Positions 16,408-23,698 are shown, numbered from the stretch's first letter. The stretch: 28,584 nt of DNA from Candidatus Moranbacteria bacterium RIFCSPLOWO2_12_FULL_48_12 (GCA_001784735.1 MFSB01000027.1:1-28584), one strand, 5' to 3'. Notes: generated from the letters alone by a model not told the origin. Translations and numbers: made by a program.

Positions 16408-17820
16408 TTAGTAGCGGTATTGATCGCCTTTGTATGGGCCGTCTACCTGAACATCGATATATTTGGCTTGTTCCGGAGTAAGCTTGGTCAGCGACACGCC
16501 GAGCTTCCCGAGATGCAGGCGCGCCACTTCTTCATCGAGCGTTTTGGACAGCGTAGAGACGCCCACCGCATGCTCTTTGGCCCACAGCTCAAGCTGCGCC
16601 AAGACCTGATTGGTGAATGATGTGCTCATGACAAAGCTCGGATGACCCGTTGCGTTGCCAAGATTCACCAGCCGGCCGCGCGAAAGGAGGATGATGGCGT
16701 GTCCATCCGGGAAAATGAATTTGTCCACTTGCGGCTTGATGGAAATCTCTTTGATACCGGGATACTGTTCCAATTTTTCCACTTGGATCTCATTGTCGAA
16801 ATGGCCGATGTTACACACGATGGCATCGTCTTTCATCTTTTCCATATGCAGGGTCGTGATGATATCGCGATTGCCGGTAGCCGTGACGAAAATATCCGCT
16901 TCTGCGACGACTTCTTCAACCGTTCGGATTTCATAGCCTTCCATAGCGGCCTGCAGGGCGCAGATCGGATCGATCTCAGTCACGATGATACGCGCTCCGA
17001 ATCCCGACAAACTCTCTACGCAGCCTTTGCCAACATCGCCATAGCCGCATACGACGACGGTCTTTCCCGCGATCATCACGTCGGTTCCACGCTTGATGCC
17101 ATCCACCAAGCTTTCGCGACAGCCATAGAGATTGTCGAACTTGCTTTTCGTCACGGAATCATTGACATTGATGGCCGGAAAGAGGAGTTTTCCCTCCTGC
17201 ATCATCTGGTAGAGCCGATGCACGCCGGTGGTCGTCTCTTCGGAAACGCCTTTCACGGCCGGCAAGCGCTTGCTCCAGAACTGCTTGTCCTCGGCATACA
17301 CCGCTTTCAGCCTTTTCATCAGTTCTTGCACATCTTCCGGTTCCTTGGAATAATCCTGATCCAGAAGCGCCGGATCTTTCTCGCACTCGACGCCCTTGTG
17401 GAGCATCAGCGTCGCATCGCCGCCATCATCCACGATGAGCTGCGGCCCGTTTTCACCGCCAAAATCAAATATCTTCCAGGTACACCACCAGTATTCCTCG
17501 AGTGTCTCGCCCTTCCAAGCGAATACCGGAATACCGCTCTTGGCAATAGCTGAGGCGGCGTGATCTTGGGTGAAATAGATATTGCACGACGCCCAACGCA
17601 CATCCGCTCCCAGTTTGGAAAGCGTCTCGATGAGTACGGCTGTCTGAATGGTCATATGCAGACTTCCAGAAATCCGCGCGCCTGAAAAAGGCTTGGAAGA
17701 GCCATATTTCTCCCGAAGCGCCATCAGCCCCGGCATTTCTTTTTCCGCCATCTCAATCTCCTTGCACCCGAATTCAGAAAGAGAAATATCCGCTACTTTG
17801 TAATTTTCTGTCTCGTTCAT
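16408..17820 (-). CDS. ahcY: S-adenosylhomocysteine hydrolase
   Basis: Reversibly splits S-adenosylhomocysteine into adenosine and homocysteine using bound NAD+, relieving product inhibition of methyltransferases. The 470-aa length matches the long bacterial/eukaryotic form. Visible features are SGSLHMTIQTAVLIETL, SCNIYFTQDHAASAI, NVNDSVTKSKFDNLYGCRESL with the substrate-binding Lys and Asp, the NAD-binding GYGDVGKG at about residues 259-266, NIGHFDNEIQ, and the C-terminal PYKGDQYRY whose Lys and Tyr reach into the neighbour subunit's NAD site. The gene lies 66 bases downstream of adenosine kinase across an ACTTT array and is the last of the metK-kinase-ahcY set. Very confident. No gene for reusing homocysteine is seen in this window. 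Confidence 0.97.
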   Translation of the reverse strand: MNETENYKVADISLSEFGCKEIEMAEKEMPGLMALREKYGSSKPFSGARISGSLHMTIQTAVLIETLSKLGADVRWASCNIYFTQDHAASAIAKSGIPVFAWKGETLEEYWWCTWKIFDFGGENGPQLIVDDGGDATLMLHKGVECEKDPALLDQDYSKEPEDVQELMKRLKAVYAEDKQFWSKRLPAVKGVSEETTTGVHRLYQMMQEGKLLFPAINVNDSVTKSKFDNLYGCRESLVDGIKRGTDVMIAGKTVVVCGYGDVGKGCVESLSGFGARIIVTEIDPICALQAAMEGYEIRTVEEVVAEADIFVTATGNRDIITTLHMEKMKDDAIVCNIGHFDNEIQVEKLEQYPGIKEISIKPQVDKFIFPDGHAIILLSRGRLVNLGNATGHPSFVMSTSFTNQVLAQLELWAKEHAVGVSTLSKTLDEEVARLHLGKLGVSLTKLTPEQAKYIDVQVDGPYKGDQYRY

Positions 17821-17831
17821 GATATTTTTTC

Positions 17832-17898
17832 TTACTTTAAAAACTTGTAACTTTATAAACCTGATAAACTTTCGACTTTATAAACTTTACGAACTTTC
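17832..17898 (+). repeat. ACTTT-periodic array overlapping the adenosine kinase stop
   Basis: Six to seven ACTT/ACTTT cores recur every 8-12 bases (CTTACTTT, AAACTTG, AACTTTAT, AAACTTTCG, GACTTTAT, AAACTTTAC, GAACTTTC). The array fills the gap between ahcY and adenosine kinase and runs past the stop of the latter (17889-17887), so the last kinase codons (EFESS and stop) are written in repeat sequence. Confidence 0.6.
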
Positions 17899-18894
17899 AA
17901 ACTCTTTTAATATATCTTTCAATTTCCGATAATGCGTTTCGTGCAGGCGTGCTCCGGGACTATTGACGACGAGAGCGGCGACATGGCTGCCGACCTTCCC
18001 AGCTGACTCTATATTCTGCCCCTTGGCTATCCCATGCAAGAACCCGGCCGCATACATATCCCCCGCGCCGTTGGTATTCACTACCTCTACGACATACGGA
18101 TCGATCGTATATACTTTGTTTCCTGTCTGCACCAGACTGCCCCGCGCTCCCAGTTTTACCACGGCGATATCAGAAAGATCGCATATTTCCTGCAGAGCTT
18201 CTCTTTCCTTTTTCCCGGTAAACGCATATGCTTCATCTTCATTGACAAAGACGATATTCACGTATTTTTTTACTATCTCCCTGATAACGCTGAGATTTTT
18301 CGTTATGAGCCACGCGGCCGAAAGATCGATGGAAATCAGCGTACCATGCATTTTGGCAAAATCCATCGCGGCCATCACTGCCTCCCGGGTAGATACATCT
18401 TCCAAAAGGTAGCCTTCGATATGAAGAATCTTGCTTTTTCGTATATCCGCCTCGGAAATGTGGTGCTTCCCCAAATGTTTGGCGGCACCCAGGCAGGTAG
18501 CAAACGTCCTCTCTCCATCGGGAGTGACAAAAGTGATAGCACATCCAGTCTCCGCTCCTTCATGCCGCAGAAGATTGGTAATCACGCCGCCTCTCTGCAT
18601 TTCTTCCTCATACGCGTCGCCATGCAGATCATCGCCAATGACGCCGAGGAATAATCCTCTGGCACCGAGAAGCGTAGCGCCAGTTACCGTATTGCCGGCG
18701 CTCCCTCCCGAAATGTATGTTTTTGTATGCTCCTCCAAGCTTTCCAAAATACTCTGGCTTTGCGCGCTGTCCACGAGATGCATCTCGCCCTTCTTCAGCC
18801 CATGCATGAGCAAAACGGCTTCTTCCACTTCGATGATAATATCCAAAAGAGGGTTGCCGATACCAATGATGTCGTATTCTTTTTCTGTGTTCAT
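17887..18894 (-). CDS. Adenosine kinase (PfkB/ribokinase family)
   Basis: Phosphorylates adenosine to AMP, pulling the AhcY reaction forward and returning the purine to the pool. With the ATG at 18894 the protein is 335 aa. N-terminal GIGNPLLDI and SGGSAGNTVTGATLLGA are adenosine-kinase-like, including the Gly-Gly pair of the lid hinge, and the C-terminal PfkB signature NTNGAGDMYAAGFL has the catalytic base D279. A longer start at 18906 exists, but its A is the last base of a MITE-like inverted repeat, so the inner Met (MNTEKEYDIIGIGN) is preferred. Its last codons lie in an ACTTT array. Neighbours metK upstream and ahcY downstream make the adenosine role much more likely than another PfkB sugar specificity. 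Confidence 0.88.
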   Translation of the reverse strand: MNTEKEYDIIGIGNPLLDIIIEVEEAVLLMHGLKKGEMHLVDSAQSQSILESLEEHTKTYISGGSAGNTVTGATLLGARGLFLGVIGDDLHGDAYEEEMQRGGVITNLLRHEGAETGCAITFVTPDGERTFATCLGAAKHLGKHHISEADIRKSKILHIEGYLLEDVSTREAVMAAMDFAKMHGTLISIDLSAAWLITKNLSVIREIVKKYVNIVFVNEDEAYAFTGKKEREALQEICDLSDIAVVKLGARGSLVQTGNKVYTIDPYVVEVVNTNGAGDMYAAGFLHGIAKGQNIESAGKVGSHVAALVVNSPGARLHETHYRKLKDILKEFESS

Positions 18895-18905
18895 TCCATC
18901 TCTCA

Positions 18906-19031
18906 TTAGGACTGAGCGTTTGGATGAAATTCAAGGCGCGGAGAAAGCGACGTCGGAAGCATACTATTAGTTACGCTGGAGACGGAGCAGAGGCTCCGCA
19001 ACGCAGAAGTTCGCCAAACGCTCAGTCCTAA
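18906..19031. mobile_element. 126-bp MITE-like element with 18-bp terminal inverted repeats
   Basis: TTAGGACTGAGCGTTTGG (18906-18923) and its exact reverse complement (19014-19031) bound a 90-base centre with a CGGAGC-agag-GCTCCG hairpin. No transposase is encoded. Taking GGACTGAGCG... as the true end leaves TA on both sides, the target duplication expected for Tc1/mariner/IS630-type movement. One end supplies the TAG stop of metK and the other touches the possible upstream start of adenosine kinase. A 35-codon reading frame (18924-19031) crosses it but is not recognisable. Confidence 0.75.
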
Positions 19032-20086
19032 GCTTTCATTTTTATAATTTCTTCCCAAGGCAGACCCGCCTTGCCGAAATGCCCGTACTTGGCCGTCTTG
19101 CCGTAGATCGGCTGGCGCAATTTGAGCGTATCCATAATGGCGCGGGGACGGAAATCGAAATACTGCATCGCGATATCGCGCAGGCTCTTGCCATCCTCGT
19201 CGAGCGCCTCTACCATAAGCGGCTCGGCTTTGCCGATAGCGTAGGCGACCGATACCAGGCATTCCTTGGCAAAACCATTGGCGACCAGATTTTTGGCGAC
19301 AAAGCGCGCCATATAGGCACCGGAGCGATCGACTTTAGAAGGATCCTTGCCGGAAAAACAGCCGCCGCCGTGCGGAATGAGTCCGCCATAGGTGTCCACC
19401 ATCAGTTTGCGGCCGGTCAGTCCCGTATCCGAATCGAATCCGCCCTGCACGAACCGGCCGGTCGGATTGATATAAATATTGATTTTGCTTGCATCGCCTA
19501 CCAGAGGAGTGATCAGCTTGTCGATCAAGGTCTGCCTGATCTCTTCTTGCGAAACATCTTCGGTATGCTGCGTACTCACAAGAATGGTCTGGACTTTTCC
19601 GTCCATCATCGTCACCTGGGACTTGCCGTCGGGACGGAGCCACTTCACAACTCCCTCTTTGCGCAACTTCTCCAATCCTTCGGTCAGCTGGTGCGCCAAG
19701 ACGATGCCTCTCGGCAAAAATTCAGGAGTTTCATCCGTCGCGAAACCATACATAATCCCCTGATCGCCAGCCCCGCCGGTATCCACTCCCAGAGCGATAT
19801 CCGGCGATTGCTGTACCACATGCACATGTATCGAAAGCGGCGCCTCATAGCCGGCCTCCTTATACACCCGGCTCGCGATAGCCGCATAGTCCACCTTGGA
19901 GTTGGTCGTCACTTCGCCTCCGATATTGAATTCTCCGTGATTGCCGAAAGTTTCCACGGCCACCCGGCTCATCGGGTCTTCTGCCAAACAGGCGTCCAGT
20001 ATCGCGTCAGAAACCTGATCGCATACCTTGTCCGGATGTCCCAGGGTGACCGATTCGACGGTATATAATTTATTCCGAATACTCAT
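19028..20086 (-). CDS. metK: S-adenosylmethionine synthetase
   Basis: Makes SAM from methionine and ATP in the cytoplasm. At 352 aa it is shorter than the usual 380-400. It keeps the ATP/metal site GHPDKVCDQVSDAILD, the active-site loop DTGGAGDQGIMYGFATDE, NPTGRFVQGGFDSDTGLTGRK, and GGGCFSGKDPSKVDRSGAYMAR. The C terminus reads YGHFGKAGLPWEEIIKMKA, some 8 residues shorter than E. coli after PWE, and the TAG stop lies in the inverted repeat of the MITE-like element, so insertion has probably trimmed the tail. It heads the metK-kinase-ahcY set with its own TTGAAC/TATTAT promoter. No SAM riboswitch was recognised upstream. Function is very likely intact. Confidence 0.95.
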   Translation of the reverse strand: MSIRNKLYTVESVTLGHPDKVCDQVSDAILDACLAEDPMSRVAVETFGNHGEFNIGGEVTTNSKVDYAAIASRVYKEAGYEAPLSIHVHVVQQSPDIALGVDTGGAGDQGIMYGFATDETPEFLPRGIVLAHQLTEGLEKLRKEGVVKWLRPDGKSQVTMMDGKVQTILVSTQHTEDVSQEEIRQTLIDKLITPLVGDASKINIYINPTGRFVQGGFDSDTGLTGRKLMVDTYGGLIPHGGGCFSGKDPSKVDRSGAYMARFVAKNLVANGFAKECLVSVAYAIGKAEPLMVEALDEDGKSLRDIAMQYFDFRPRAIMDTLKLRQPIYGKTAKYGHFGKAGLPWEEIIKMKA

Positions 20087-20121
20087 TGCTTTGTTTCTTA
20101 AATGATTAACTTCTCTCTACG

Positions 20122-20150
20122 ATAATACGCTAAAAATGCTCGATGTTCAA
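20122..20150 (-). promoter_or_regulatory. metK promoter
   Basis: On the minus strand TTGAAC (20150-20145) and TATTAT (20127-20122) are separated by exactly 17 bases. The expected start near 20115 gives a leader of about 29 bases to the metK ATG, with no Shine-Dalgarno (AACAAAGCAATG). Confidence 0.6.
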
Positions 20151-20285
20151 ACAGCACTCACTCTCAAATCAAAAGAGCAAATGGAACAATGGGGTTAATT
20201 TTCTACATATGATCCTATGATAACGGAAGCTTCCAATTTTGACAATGCGCCTGTCCACAATGCTTCCTTTAATAGTAATGCGGGC

Positions 20286-20303
20286 AAAAAACGCTGTCAG
20301 CGT
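20286..20303 (-). terminator. Minus-strand hairpin plus T run upstream of metK
   Basis: ACGCTG (20291-20296) and CAGCGT (20298-20303) are complementary; sterically the stem is ACGC/GCGT with a TGTCA loop. Read on the minus strand it is followed by T5-T6. It lies upstream of the metK promoter, so it would insulate metK or end an antisense or leader transcript from the GT2 side. Confidence 0.45.
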
Positions 20304-20363
20304 GGATACTGCTGGCGAGCAAATCGTCGTGAGCGGAAGTAGCTTTCAAGATTGACTTTTTCC

Positions 20364-20372
20364 TGATATGAT
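20364..20372 (+). promoter_or_regulatory. Extended -10 element for the Alg5-like GT2
   Basis: TGATATGAT forms an extended -10 (TGn then TATGAT at 20367-20372). A TTGACT at 20352-20357 is too close (9 bases) to be its -35. Predicted leader to the ATG at 20402 is about 23 bases, pyrimidine-rich and without a Shine-Dalgarno. Confidence 0.4.
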
Positions 20373-20401
20373 TCGCAAGAAAGAACTCCATTCTCTTCTC
20401 T

Positions 20402-21139
20402 ATGCGATTTGACCAGATTTCCGTTGTCGTCCCCTGCTACAAAGAAGCGGAGGTGATAGAAACGAATATAAAAACGCTCTCGCAGTACCTCAAAGGGCGC
20501 TTTCTTCATTTCGAGATCATCGTCGTAACCGATGGCAGTCCGGACGATACGAGAAAGAACATCGAGCGCTTCGGCAACGCCCATCCGGACATCCCTCTCA
20601 TCCTTATCCCTTTCGCCAAAAATCAAGGCAAGGGAGCGGCTATCAAGGCGGGTGTCCTTGCCTCGAAATTTGATCCAATCCTCTTTATCGATGCCGATCT
20701 GACGATTCCTATCGATGAATTGGAAAAATTCACTTCCGCTATCGGTTCCGCAGATATCGCCATCGCTTCCCGCCTCGTCTCCGGATCAAGCTTCGAAGAA
20801 CCCGCCCCTTGGTACCGCGTCATGCTGGCTCGCGGGTTTCACCTTCTGCAAATCATTTTTCTCGGCAATTTTGAATTTTCCGACACGCAATGCGGTTTCA
20901 AGCTCTTCCGACGCGCTATCGCGCTCGACCTTTTCAGGAAAATCACCGTAAAACGCTTCGCGTTCGATGCCGAACTGCTCTTCCTGGCCAAGAAATTCAA
21001 TTTCCGGGTTGCCATCCTTCCTGTCAGCGTCAAAAAGGATCCGCGCAACACCAATGTCAATACATTCAAAGACTCCATCAATATGTTTTTCGCCCTCCTC
21101 AAGATCCGCCTGAATGATTGGATGGGAAGATATAAATAA
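20402..21139 (+). CDS. Polyprenyl-phosphate glycosyltransferase, GT2 (Alg5/DPG synthase-like)
   Basis: A 245-aa GT-A glycosyltransferase resembling dolichyl-phosphate beta-glucosyltransferase. It would charge a polyprenyl phosphate with a hexose at the inner membrane face. Motifs in order: SVVVPCYKEAEVIE, VTDGSPDDT, NQGKGAAIKAGVL, the metal-binding DADLTIPIDEL at about residues 97-107, IASRLVSGS, and DTQCGFKLFRR (the Alg5/DPM D-x-Q-x-GFK/R block). No C-terminal transmembrane pair is present, unlike the GT2 gene at 15391. It runs ahead of a second GT2 gene in the same direction, separated by copy B of the dispersed repeat and an ACTTT array. Donor sugar unknown. Confidence 0.86.
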   Translation: MRFDQISVVVPCYKEAEVIETNIKTLSQYLKGRFLHFEIIVVTDGSPDDTRKNIERFGNAHPDIPLILIPFAKNQGKGAAIKAGVLASKFDPILFIDADLTIPIDELEKFTSAIGSADIAIASRLVSGSSFEEPAPWYRVMLARGFHLLQIIFLGNFEFSDTQCGFKLFRRAIALDLFRKITVKRFAFDAELLFLAKKFNFRVAILPVSVKKDPRNTNVNTFKDSINMFFALLKIRLNDWMGRYK

Positions 21140-21155
21140 CACTCTAGCTTTATTC

Positions 21156-21210
21156 ACCCTGTGAAATCCTGCTTCACAGGAATCCGCTCGAGCGGATTAT
21201 TTCACAGGGT
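21156..21210. repeat. Dispersed structured repeat, copy B
   Basis: Perfect 12-base arms ACCCTGTGAAAT (21156-21167) and ATTTCACAGGGT (21199-21210) enclose CCTG-cttca-CAGG (21168-21180) and a perfect palindrome AATCCGCTCGAGCGGATT (21181-21198), which predicts a three-way junction. The right half (from CAGG to GGGTAAACTTTC) is nearly the same as the right half of copy C. It sits between two GT2 genes and runs straight into an ACTTT array. Confidence 0.85.
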
Positions 21211-21304
21211 AAACTTTCCGACTTTCCTTGGACTTTACCGACTTTCCGACTTTCCGACTTTTTGACTTGATAGACTTTATGGACTTTCCAACTTTACAGA
21301 CTTT
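21211..21304 (+). repeat. GACTTT array with 8-9 base period
   Basis: GACTTT (or ACTTT) cores start at 21220, 21231, 21240, 21248, 21256, 21264, 21273, 21282, 21290 and 21299, a period of 8-9 bases (one of 11). It is the cleanest of the ACTTT arrays. It overlaps the 5' end of the following GT2 gene, creating an in-frame DF-P/T-F-type extension upstream of the real start. Confidence 0.75.
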
Positions 21305-21968
21305 TATAGTCGTTCCTGCTTACCATGAAGCGGCCGTTATTCAATCCGTTATCGCCGAAATCCGCGCTGCCGGATACGATAATATCGTCGTCGTAGATGA
21401 TGGCAGTCAAGATGATACGTATAAATCAGCCAGGGCAACCGGAGTTACGACTCTCCGTCACCGTCTCAACCGCGGCAAAGGCGCCGCCACCAAGACCGGC
21501 ATCGAGGCAGCCAAGCTCCTTGGCGCCGATATCATCGTCACCATGGACGCCGACGGCCAGCATGACCCAGGGGATATCGCACGCCTCATAGAACCTATCG
21601 AGAAAAACCACTGCGACGTCGTCTTGGGCACGCGCCTCAAGAATCCAGTTGGTATGCCCCGCTATAAGATCTGGCAGAACAAGATAGGCAATCTCGTCAC
21701 CTGGTTCTTCTACGGCCTCTATGTCTCCGACAGCCAGTCCGGTTTCCGCGCCTATTCCCGCCATGCCGCCGAGCTTATCAACACAAAGACCGACCGCTAT
21801 GAGTACGACAGCGAGGTGATCCGAGAGATCTACCTCTACAAGCTCAAATATATGGAAATTCCCATCCAAGTGCGCTACACTGAATACTCAATGGGCAAGA
21901 TCCACAAACAAAGCTTCGCAAACGGCCTCAAAACCCTCTATAAAATCATTTGGAATCTTATCAGCTAA
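21279..21968 (+). CDS. Polyprenyl-phosphate glycosyltransferase, GT2 (DPM1-like, DUF2304 partner type)
   Basis: A 229-aa GT2 enzyme of the dolichol-phosphate mannosyltransferase type. Visible are FIVVPAYHEAAVI, VVVDDGSQDDT, NRGKGAATKTGIEAA, the metal-binding DADGQHDPGDI, LGTRLKNP, and DSQSGFRAYSRHA. Frame remains open to 21228, but those 17 codons are translated GACTTT repeat (DFTDFPTF...), so the ATG at 21279 is chosen; even this start, MDFPTLQTF, lies in the array and the true start could be slightly later. Such GT2 genes usually sit beside a DUF2304 gene; here that partner begins 1.77 kb downstream, beyond an ATPase gene that appears inserted. The C terminus KIIWNLIS is echoed at 21981-22005 and 23534-23560. 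Confidence 0.85.
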   Translation: MDFPTLQTFIVVPAYHEAAVIQSVIAEIRAAGYDNIVVVDDGSQDDTYKSARATGVTTLRHRLNRGKGAATKTGIEAAKLLGADIIVTMDADGQHDPGDIARLIEPIEKNHCDVVLGTRLKNPVGMPRYKIWQNKIGNLVTWFFYGLYVSDSQSGFRAYSRHAAELINTKTDRYEYDSEVIREIYLYKLKYMEIPIQVRYTEYSMGKIHKQSFANGLKTLYKIIWNLIS

Positions 21969-22005
21969 TCTTAATCAACTATCATCTGGAACCTTATCAG
22001 TTTGA
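21942..22005 (+). repeat. Tandem copy of the GT2 3' end
   Basis: The last GT2 codons (KIIWNLIS and stop, 21942-21968) are followed by a near copy at 21981-22005, ATCATCTGGAACCTTATCAG then a stop. A third copy lies beyond the ATPase gene at 23534-23560. The set suggests recombination or insertion at this gene end. Confidence 0.6.
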
Positions 22006-22031
22006 AATATCCTCGCAACTTACGAATATCT

Positions 22032-23357
22032 TTACAACCCCAATAGCCACTTTTTTAGAATCACATACCGGATTTTCTTTCCGCCAAAATTATCTTCTCC
22101 CTCAAAATCTTCAGTTATTATGAGCCCGCTGTCCAGTTTAAACTCATACATCGCCTTGAGAAGTACCTTAGTCTCTCGCTTTTTTGTATTTATATCTTGT
22201 ATGTCCCAGCACACTTGGATAAGTTCCGTGACATTAGTATTTCTTTTAACCACAAAGTTAACTTCTTCCTGAGCCAAGCTTTTCCAATAATATATTTCCA
22301 TACTTGGATCAAAGTTTGATCTTCTTTTGAGTTCAAGAAATACCATATTTTCAGCCAACTTGCCAAAATTGTCACTAAAGCGAAACCCAACAACATTAGC
22401 TAATCCGGTATCCACGGCATATACTTTTCTTGGACTCTTCTCCTGCTGTTTAACTTTGAATGAAAATCTCTTCAGAAAAAACACTACATATGAAGTTTCT
22501 AAATATGCAGAAAATCTCTCAGCTGATACAGTAGATATATTGAGGAATTTTCCAACAGAAGTAAATGTGACGGGGGAAGATACATTGCTTAAGTAAAATT
22601 TTACTAAACTTTTTATTTCCTCAGTTTTCCTTATTTTATAACGTTTTATCAAATCCTTATTAACCACATCATCAAAATACGAAAGAAGAATGCTTTCCTT
22701 ATCTTGTCCTAAAACTACCAAAGGGAAAGAACCAAATTCTAAAAACTCCTTGAGAAATGATTTTAACACTATCTCATTTCTTATACATTCCAACTCATTG
22801 GTTATCTCCAAGTTTTTGAATTTCAAAAATTCTGCAAAAGAAAGCGGCATCACCGTCATATCTAAATGTCTCCCTGTCAATACTGTCGCCAACTCGCTGC
22901 TTAAAAGCTTTGAGTTAGAACCAGAAACGATTATATTAGCTTTCCCCAGCTCCTGCATGGTTCTCACCCATTTTTCCCATCTTGGGATTTCTTGTACCTC
23001 ATCTAAAAAAACATATATTTCTCCTTCTGGCTTATAAGTCTCCAAATAGACATCGAGTGCTTGCTGAAGAAGTTTTGTGTCTAATCCAGTAAACCGAGGA
23101 TCCTCAAAATTGATTATTAAGATATTATTCTTATTAACCCCTTTCTTTTCTATAAGCCACTTGGCAAGTTGTCTCATTATATAGGACTTTCCGCTTCGTC
23201 TAGCCCCTATTATTACCTTTATCTGTTCACTGGGAAGCCTTCCCTCTAAAATATTCAAATAAGAGCTTCTGTTAAGCCCAACTTTTAAATCTTTTTTCCA
23301 AAAATTCCAATCTTCAAGTATACCTATAAGCTCATTTTTATTCATTTTATTTGTCAT
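22032..23357 (-). CDS. AAA_14/DUF4143 P-loop ATPase
   Basis: A 441-aa ATPase of the widespread AAA_14 plus DUF4143 family, whose cellular role is not established. Walker A is GARRSGKS (about residues 51-58), Walker B IYVFLDEVQEI (about 113-123), then a sensor-like NIIVSGSNSKLL and the LTGRH-x-PLSFAEFL segment typical of the group. The DUF4143 half has VYAVDTGLANVVGF, FGKLAENMVFLEL, and a nuclease-like YYWKSLAQEEVNFVV resembling a PD-(D/E)xK core. The gene is markedly more AT-rich and uses AAA/AAT/TTA-type codons unlike its neighbours, is on the opposite strand, has its own near-consensus promoter, and separates a GT2 gene from its usual DUF2304 partner. It was probably acquired. Start at 23357; an ATG at 23345 is equally possible. 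Confidence 0.88.
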   Translation of the reverse strand: MTNKMNKNELIGILEDWNFWKKDLKVGLNRSSYLNILEGRLPSEQIKVIIGARRSGKSYIMRQLAKWLIEKKGVNKNNILIINFEDPRFTGLDTKLLQQALDVYLETYKPEGEIYVFLDEVQEIPRWEKWVRTMQELGKANIIVSGSNSKLLSSELATVLTGRHLDMTVMPLSFAEFLKFKNLEITNELECIRNEIVLKSFLKEFLEFGSFPLVVLGQDKESILLSYFDDVVNKDLIKRYKIRKTEEIKSLVKFYLSNVSSPVTFTSVGKFLNISTVSAERFSAYLETSYVVFFLKRFSFKVKQQEKSPRKVYAVDTGLANVVGFRFSDNFGKLAENMVFLELKRRSNFDPSMEIYYWKSLAQEEVNFVVKRNTNVTELIQVCWDIQDINTKKRETKVLLKAMYEFKLDSGLIITEDFEGEDNFGGKKIRYVILKKWLLGL

Positions 23358-23391
23358 ATGTTATAAAATACTAATATTTTGTTACATACGC

Positions 23392-23420
23392 ATTATATAT
23401 ATTATAAAATATTAAGTCAA
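23392..23420 (-). promoter_or_regulatory. Near-consensus promoter of the ATPase gene
   Basis: On the minus strand TTGACT (23420-23415) and a perfect TATAAT (23397-23392) are 17 bases apart. It is the strongest promoter in the window. Predicted leader to the ATG at 23357 is about 28 bases, AT-rich and without a Shine-Dalgarno. Confidence 0.75.
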
Positions 23421-23520
23421 CCTTTTTGGTACAAAGTGAGGATCTATACGTTTACACATTGAACCAAAAGTGATAATCGTTCTTGCCTTTGAAAACAAGC
23501 TTTCCTGAAAGCAAAAATGC

Positions 23521-23529
23521 TGATATAAT
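23521..23529 (+). promoter_or_regulatory. Extended -10 for the DUF2304-asnB run
   Basis: TGATATAAT matches the extended -10 consensus. The start site near 23536 would put copy C of the structured repeat in a roughly 200-base leader ahead of DUF2304. No good -35 is present. Confidence 0.45.
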
Positions 23530-23533
23530 TCAG

Positions 23534-23560
23534 AAAATCATCTGGAATCTTGTTTCTTAA
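23534..23560 (+). pseudogene. Remnant of a GT2 3' end
   Basis: Encodes KIIWNLVS then TAA, against KIIWNLIS then TAA at the end of the intact GT2 gene; 21 of 27 bases match and the encoded differences are conservative. Only this tail is recognisable. It lies just where the DUF2304 partner gene should follow a GT2 gene, so it may be the original gene end displaced by insertion of the ATPase. Confidence 0.5.
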
Positions 23561-23590
23561 TATGGATTTCCTGACTTTCTAACTTTATTC

Positions 23591-23698
23591 ACCCAGTGAA
23601 ATCGCTCCCCCTGTGAAATCTGCGAAGCGATGTGGCAAAACCCACAATTTCACAGGGCAAGTTGCAGGAACCCGCTTGGGCGGATTATTTCACAGGGT
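23591..23698. repeat. Dispersed structured repeat, copy C (compound)
   Basis: Two left arms, ACCCAGTGAAAT (23591-23602) and CCCCTGTGAAAT (23608-23619), and two right arms, ATTTCACAGGGC (23647-23658) and ATTTCACAGGGT (23687-23698). Inner pairs are ATCGCT/AGCGAT, TGTGG/CCACA and CCGC-ttgg-GCGG. The right part matches copy B closely (CAGGAA, CCGCT, GCGGATT, then the arm). ACTTT stretches flank both sides. Confidence 0.8.

Larger units (their letters stand above)
20087..20401. other. Divergent metK / GT2 intergenic region (315 bases)
   Basis: The gap holds the metK promoter, a minus-strand terminator (20286-20303), an extended -10 for the GT2 gene, and the perfect palindrome GGAAGCTTCC (20225-20234). 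Two unrecognised plus-strand mini-ORFs overlap in ATGA fashion: 20143-20220 (25 codons) and 20217-20342 (41 codons, basic C-terminal half). Neither has a Shine-Dalgarno and the first overlaps the metK promoter, so coding is unproven. Confidence 0.5.

Noticed and set aside
20087..20401. SAM riboswitch ahead of metK
   Set aside because: No recognisable SAM-class core on the minus strand, and the good promoter leaves only about 29 bases of leader.
21228..21278. Upstream in-frame extension of the DPM1-like GT2 gene
   Set aside because: The 17 extra codons are translated GACTTT repeat (DFTDFPTF...) and family alignment starts at FIVVPAYHEA.
21211..21304. CRISPR-like array
   Set aside because: Units are 5-6 bases with 2-5 base gaps, far from repeat-spacer architecture, and no cas genes are present.
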